From Bradyrhizobium sp. 170 (GTDB lineage: Bacteria; Pseudomonadota; Alphaproteobacteria; Rhizobiales; Xanthobacteraceae), in contig NZ_CP064703.1 in assembly GCF_023101085.1 (NCBI RefSeq), positions 1,054,001 through 1,118,000 of the forward strand: a stretch of DNA of 64,000 nt, in the 5' to 3' direction. Shown one piece after another: positions 61,832 to 64,000 of the stretch (its first letter is position 1; every line of letters begins with the position of its first letter). A model generated the notes under the pieces. The model did no database searches. It saw only the letters and a list, made by a program, of their open reading frames with translations, and was not told the origin of the DNA. Both the position numbers and the translations under genes were made by a program.

Positions 61832-62086
61832 TCATTGCTCGCCAAGCACGTCGGCGGCCCAAGCCCGGTCGAACTTGGCGTTAGCCTCCCGCTGGACATT
61901 GCGCACGCTCGCCACGTCCGCCGCATCGTATTCGCAGACCATACGCAGCCGGTTGGCGGACCAGTAGCTGCGGATCCAACGGACGTTGTAGAGGTCGAGG
62001 CAGGGCCCCATTCGAGCCTCGACCGCACTCAATTCCTCCTGGGTGAACGGCGTTTCGAAATTCCGCTCAACAATAACGCGGGGCAT
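61832..62086 (-). CDS. DUF4242 protein
   Basis: 84 residues from ATG 62086 (AGGAGAAAA upstream). MPRVIVERNFETPFTQEELS, LYNVRWIRSYWSANRLRMVC and EYDAADVASVRNVQREANAK are typical of DUF4242, a ferredoxin-like small family that includes nickel-binding relatives. It is 23 bases after the large AAA/TPR gene on the same strand, probably in one operon. Function unknown. Confidence 0.88.
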   Translation of the reverse strand: MPRVIVERNFETPFTQEELSAVEARMGPCLDLYNVRWIRSYWSANRLRMVCEYDAADVASVRNVQREANAKFDRAWAADVLGEQ

Positions 62087-62109
62087 GGGTTTTCTCCTGT
62101 TGTTCGAAT

Positions 62110-64000
62110 TCAACCTGCCGGCTTGGCGTGGGAACCGCCGTTGGAATCGCGCGGACGGGCTTGCGATGCGAGTAACGCCGCGCGCGCCCTGACGCTGAGG
62201 TCATCCCGGCCTGACGCCGCCTCGATGTCCTGTGCCGAAGCCGTTTCACCGGCCGGAGCGAGCAATGCCCGCGCAATTGCAATCTCGCTATGCCTCCGCA
62301 TGACCGAGGCAACCGTCAAAGCTTCGCTGGCGCAGAGACGCGCCTGGCTGGTGCGTCCCGCCTGGCGGTAGAGGTGCGCCGCGCTATTGAGCGCGTAAGC
62401 CAAGTAAGATTTATCATCCACCGCACGGAGCCGCGTTAGCGCGCTGGCCAGCGCATCGTCGGCAGAAGCCTCCTCTGTGGCCAATCCGGCCAGCGCCCTC
62501 AACGTCTTGACGAATGGCGTTTCATCGTCGCCCAGCCGCGCCGCGACCGTTTCCAGCTCCGCGCAATGGGCGTGCATGTCGGCATATCGGCCCCGCTCCC
62601 GCTCGAGCATCGCGAGCCAGGTCAGGCATTTGTATTCGCGCCAGCGATCCTTGTCCCGGCGCGCCAGATCAAGTGCACGCCCCAGCGAAGAGACGGCGTG
62701 ATCCTCATTGCCGTCCCATCGCTCCAGGAGACCGCGGGCCCAGTACAGTTCGCACAGCTCAAGACTGATGGGCCCGGCGATCGCGCTGGCCTCGGCGATC
62801 AGCGCGCGCGAACGCCCGATCTCAGTCTCCAGTTCGAGCAGGCAACGGGCGGTGTTCGCGAGCTGACGCGCTCGCGTCGTATCGTCGGCGGCGCGGCCGG
62901 CTTCGGCGGCGCGCAGCGTACTTGTCTCCGCCTGCTGAACGTCGCCGGCTTCCTGATGCAGCACGGAAAGCAGGTAGTGGCCGGTCGCGGCCGCGGTTTG
63001 AAGGCCGAGCGCTTCGGCGTCGCTTGTTGCCTCGGCAATCGTGTCCGCCAGCGGCGGGAGCGGCCGAAGGCCAGGACCGGTCGCGCCAAGCACACGTATC
63101 TTGAGCATGGCGATGCGGAGCTCCAGCCTGGCTGGACCCTCCGCAAGCCGCTCGGCATGACGGAGACCCCGTTCGGCGAAGCTGGCCGCTTCCGCATTGG
63201 CGAACAGCCGCAGCGCGCGTTCACCTGCAAGTCTGCACGCGTGCGCTGCCATATCGTCATCCTCAGCAAGCGCGGCATGATGAGCAATGTCCGCTGCGAA
63301 GGCGCCGTCGCGCCCGATGACGGCATCCAGGGCGCGTGCAATTCGCCGATGCAGTAGCTTTCGCCGCGGCTGCGAGAGCGCACGATAGGCCGTCTGGCGG
63401 ACGAGATCGTGCGTGAAGTCGTAAGCATCGCCGCCGACCGGCCGGATCAGCCCGCGCCGCTCCAATTCGCCAAGGGCCGTGAGAAGCTCGGTATCATCGA
63501 GACGCGCAGATCGCGCAAGGTCGTCCGGCGTGAAGGCGCGGCCATGGGCTGCCGCCCAGACCAGCGTCTCGCGTATTCCTTCCGCAAGCGGCGCGAGTTG
63601 GCCGGCGATCAGGGCTTCGACGGTCCGACCGGGGCCCGCGTCCCCACGGCGGTGCGCATGGGCGAGCTCCAGACTGAACAGCGGGTTGCCGCCGCTTTCG
63701 GCAAAGATCTTGGCCGCGTCGAGTGACGGGTCGACCTGCCGGATGAGCTGCGCCGTTTCCGCTTCGCTCATGGCCGCAAGCTCGATCTCTCTCAGCCGCC
63801 CGTCGCGGGCCAGCGAGCGCAATACGCGCGACGCGGCGCTATTGTCTTCGATCTCTCCCGCTCGCGCCGCACACACAATCAGCAGGCCGGGGGTGGTATC
63901 GATATGGCGCGCGACGTAGTGAAGGAGCGAGGACGAGCCCTCGTCGGCCCATTGCAGATCGTCGAGGATGACGGCCGCAGGTCGCATTGACACAACCTGC
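62110..64000 (-). CDS. Large AAA-ATPase/TPR signalling protein, 3' part (runs off the right edge)
   Basis: At least 630 residues, open to the window edge, so the start and the Walker A are missing. The visible part begins inside an AAA_16-type ATPase (Walker B VILDDLQWADEGSSSLLHYV), with a winged-helix-like end (DLVRQTAYRALSQPRRKLLH), then about 300 residues of tetratricopeptide-like helical repeats. The same layout occurs in LuxR-type, SARP and class III adenylate cyclase proteins; which one cannot be told here. Followed by DUF4242. Confidence 0.85.
   Translation of the reverse strand, partial: QVVSMRPAAVILDDLQWADEGSSSLLHYVARHIDTTPGLLIVCAARAGEIEDNSAASRVLRSLARDGRLREIELAAMSEAETAQLIRQVDPSLDAAKIFAESGGNPLFSLELAHAHRRGDAGPGRTVEALIAGQLAPLAEGIRETLVWAAAHGRAFTPDDLARSARLDDTELLTALGELERRGLIRPVGGDAYDFTHDLVRQTAYRALSQPRRKLLHRRIARALDAVIGRDGAFAADIAHHAALAEDDDMAAHACRLAGERALRLFANAEAASFAERGLRHAERLAEGPARLELRIAMLKIRVLGATGPGLRPLPPLADTIAEATSDAEALGLQTAAATGHYLLSVLHQEAGDVQQAETSTLRAAEAGRAADDTTRARQLANTARCLLELETEIGRSRALIAEASAIAGPISLELCELYWARGLLERWDGNEDHAVSSLGRALDLARRDKDRWREYKCLTWLAMLERERGRYADMHAHCAELETVAARLGDDETPFVKTLRALAGLATEEASADDALASALTRLRAVDDKSYLAYALNSAAHLYRQAGRTSQARLCASEALTVASVMRRHSEIAIARALLAPAGETASAQDIEAASGRDDLSVRARAALLASQARPRDSNGGSHAKPAG

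Overview
The window is high-GC alphaproteobacterial chromosome, most likely Bradyrhizobium or a close relative (Nitrobacteraceae). The evidence is the split three-gene proton-translocating transhydrogenase preceded by a tiny aa3-type oxidase subunit IV, paired DUF465 and DUF1127 small proteins, tandem Irr-type iron control elements, and many intergenic palindromic repeats of the kind common in that group. No rRNA, tRNA, CRISPR array, complete insertion sequence, prophage or origin was seen.

Layout. 0-7 kb: cut-off L,D-transpeptidase gene, sigma-54 response regulator, TerC-like membrane protein, small membrane protein, XRE regulator with a coupled partner, oligoendopeptidase F. 7-16 kb: Tat-exported intradiol-dioxygenase-like protein, AbrB/Doc toxin-antitoxin pair, oxidase subunit IV, pntAA-pntAB-pntB, alpha/beta hydrolase, Ca/H antiporter, cupin, Ala/Lys-rich membrane-anchored protein. 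15-23 kb: TPR lipoprotein, rpsU, aqpZ, purE-purK, GGDEF protein, several small conserved proteins, FAD oxidoreductase. 23-35 kb: PAS-GGDEF-EAL protein, ABC-F ATPase behind a leader peptide and hairpins, GlpD-like dehydrogenase overlapping an adenylate cyclase, TTC38-like protein, LysR with divergent DUF1127-GST, Tat-exported superoxide dismutase, GlcG/HbpS-like protein. 35-44 kb: polyamine ABC genes (potGHI type), papain-like peptidase plus chagasin-type inhibitor, sugar ABC genes. 43.3-51.5 kb: accessory zone with small genes, six copies of one palindromic repeat and fragments of decayed genes (two HigA-like antitoxins, one GreA-like domain). 51-64 kb: AsmA, scoA-scoB, GNAT, iron ABC genes under tandem ICE boxes, PLP dehydratase divergent from ArsR, cyclic-nucleotide-binding protein overlapping a metallophosphoesterase, DUF4242, and the 3' part of a large AAA/TPR protein that runs off the end.

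Themes. Cyclic nucleotide and c-di-GMP signalling recurs (two GGDEF proteins, an adenylate cyclase, a cNMP-binding protein, a phosphoesterase). Three ABC importers are incomplete: the polyamine set lacks its binding protein, and the sugar and iron sets lack their ATPase. Palindromic repeats from several families sit in almost every convergent gene junction with room for one, and between the binding-protein and permease genes of both solute-binding operons. The items most worth following up are the peptidase-inhibitor pair (38.7-40.0 kb), the possible attenuation leader of the ABC-F gene (26.0-26.3 kb), the tandem ICE boxes (58.7 kb) and the repeat-rich decayed zone (44-51 kb).
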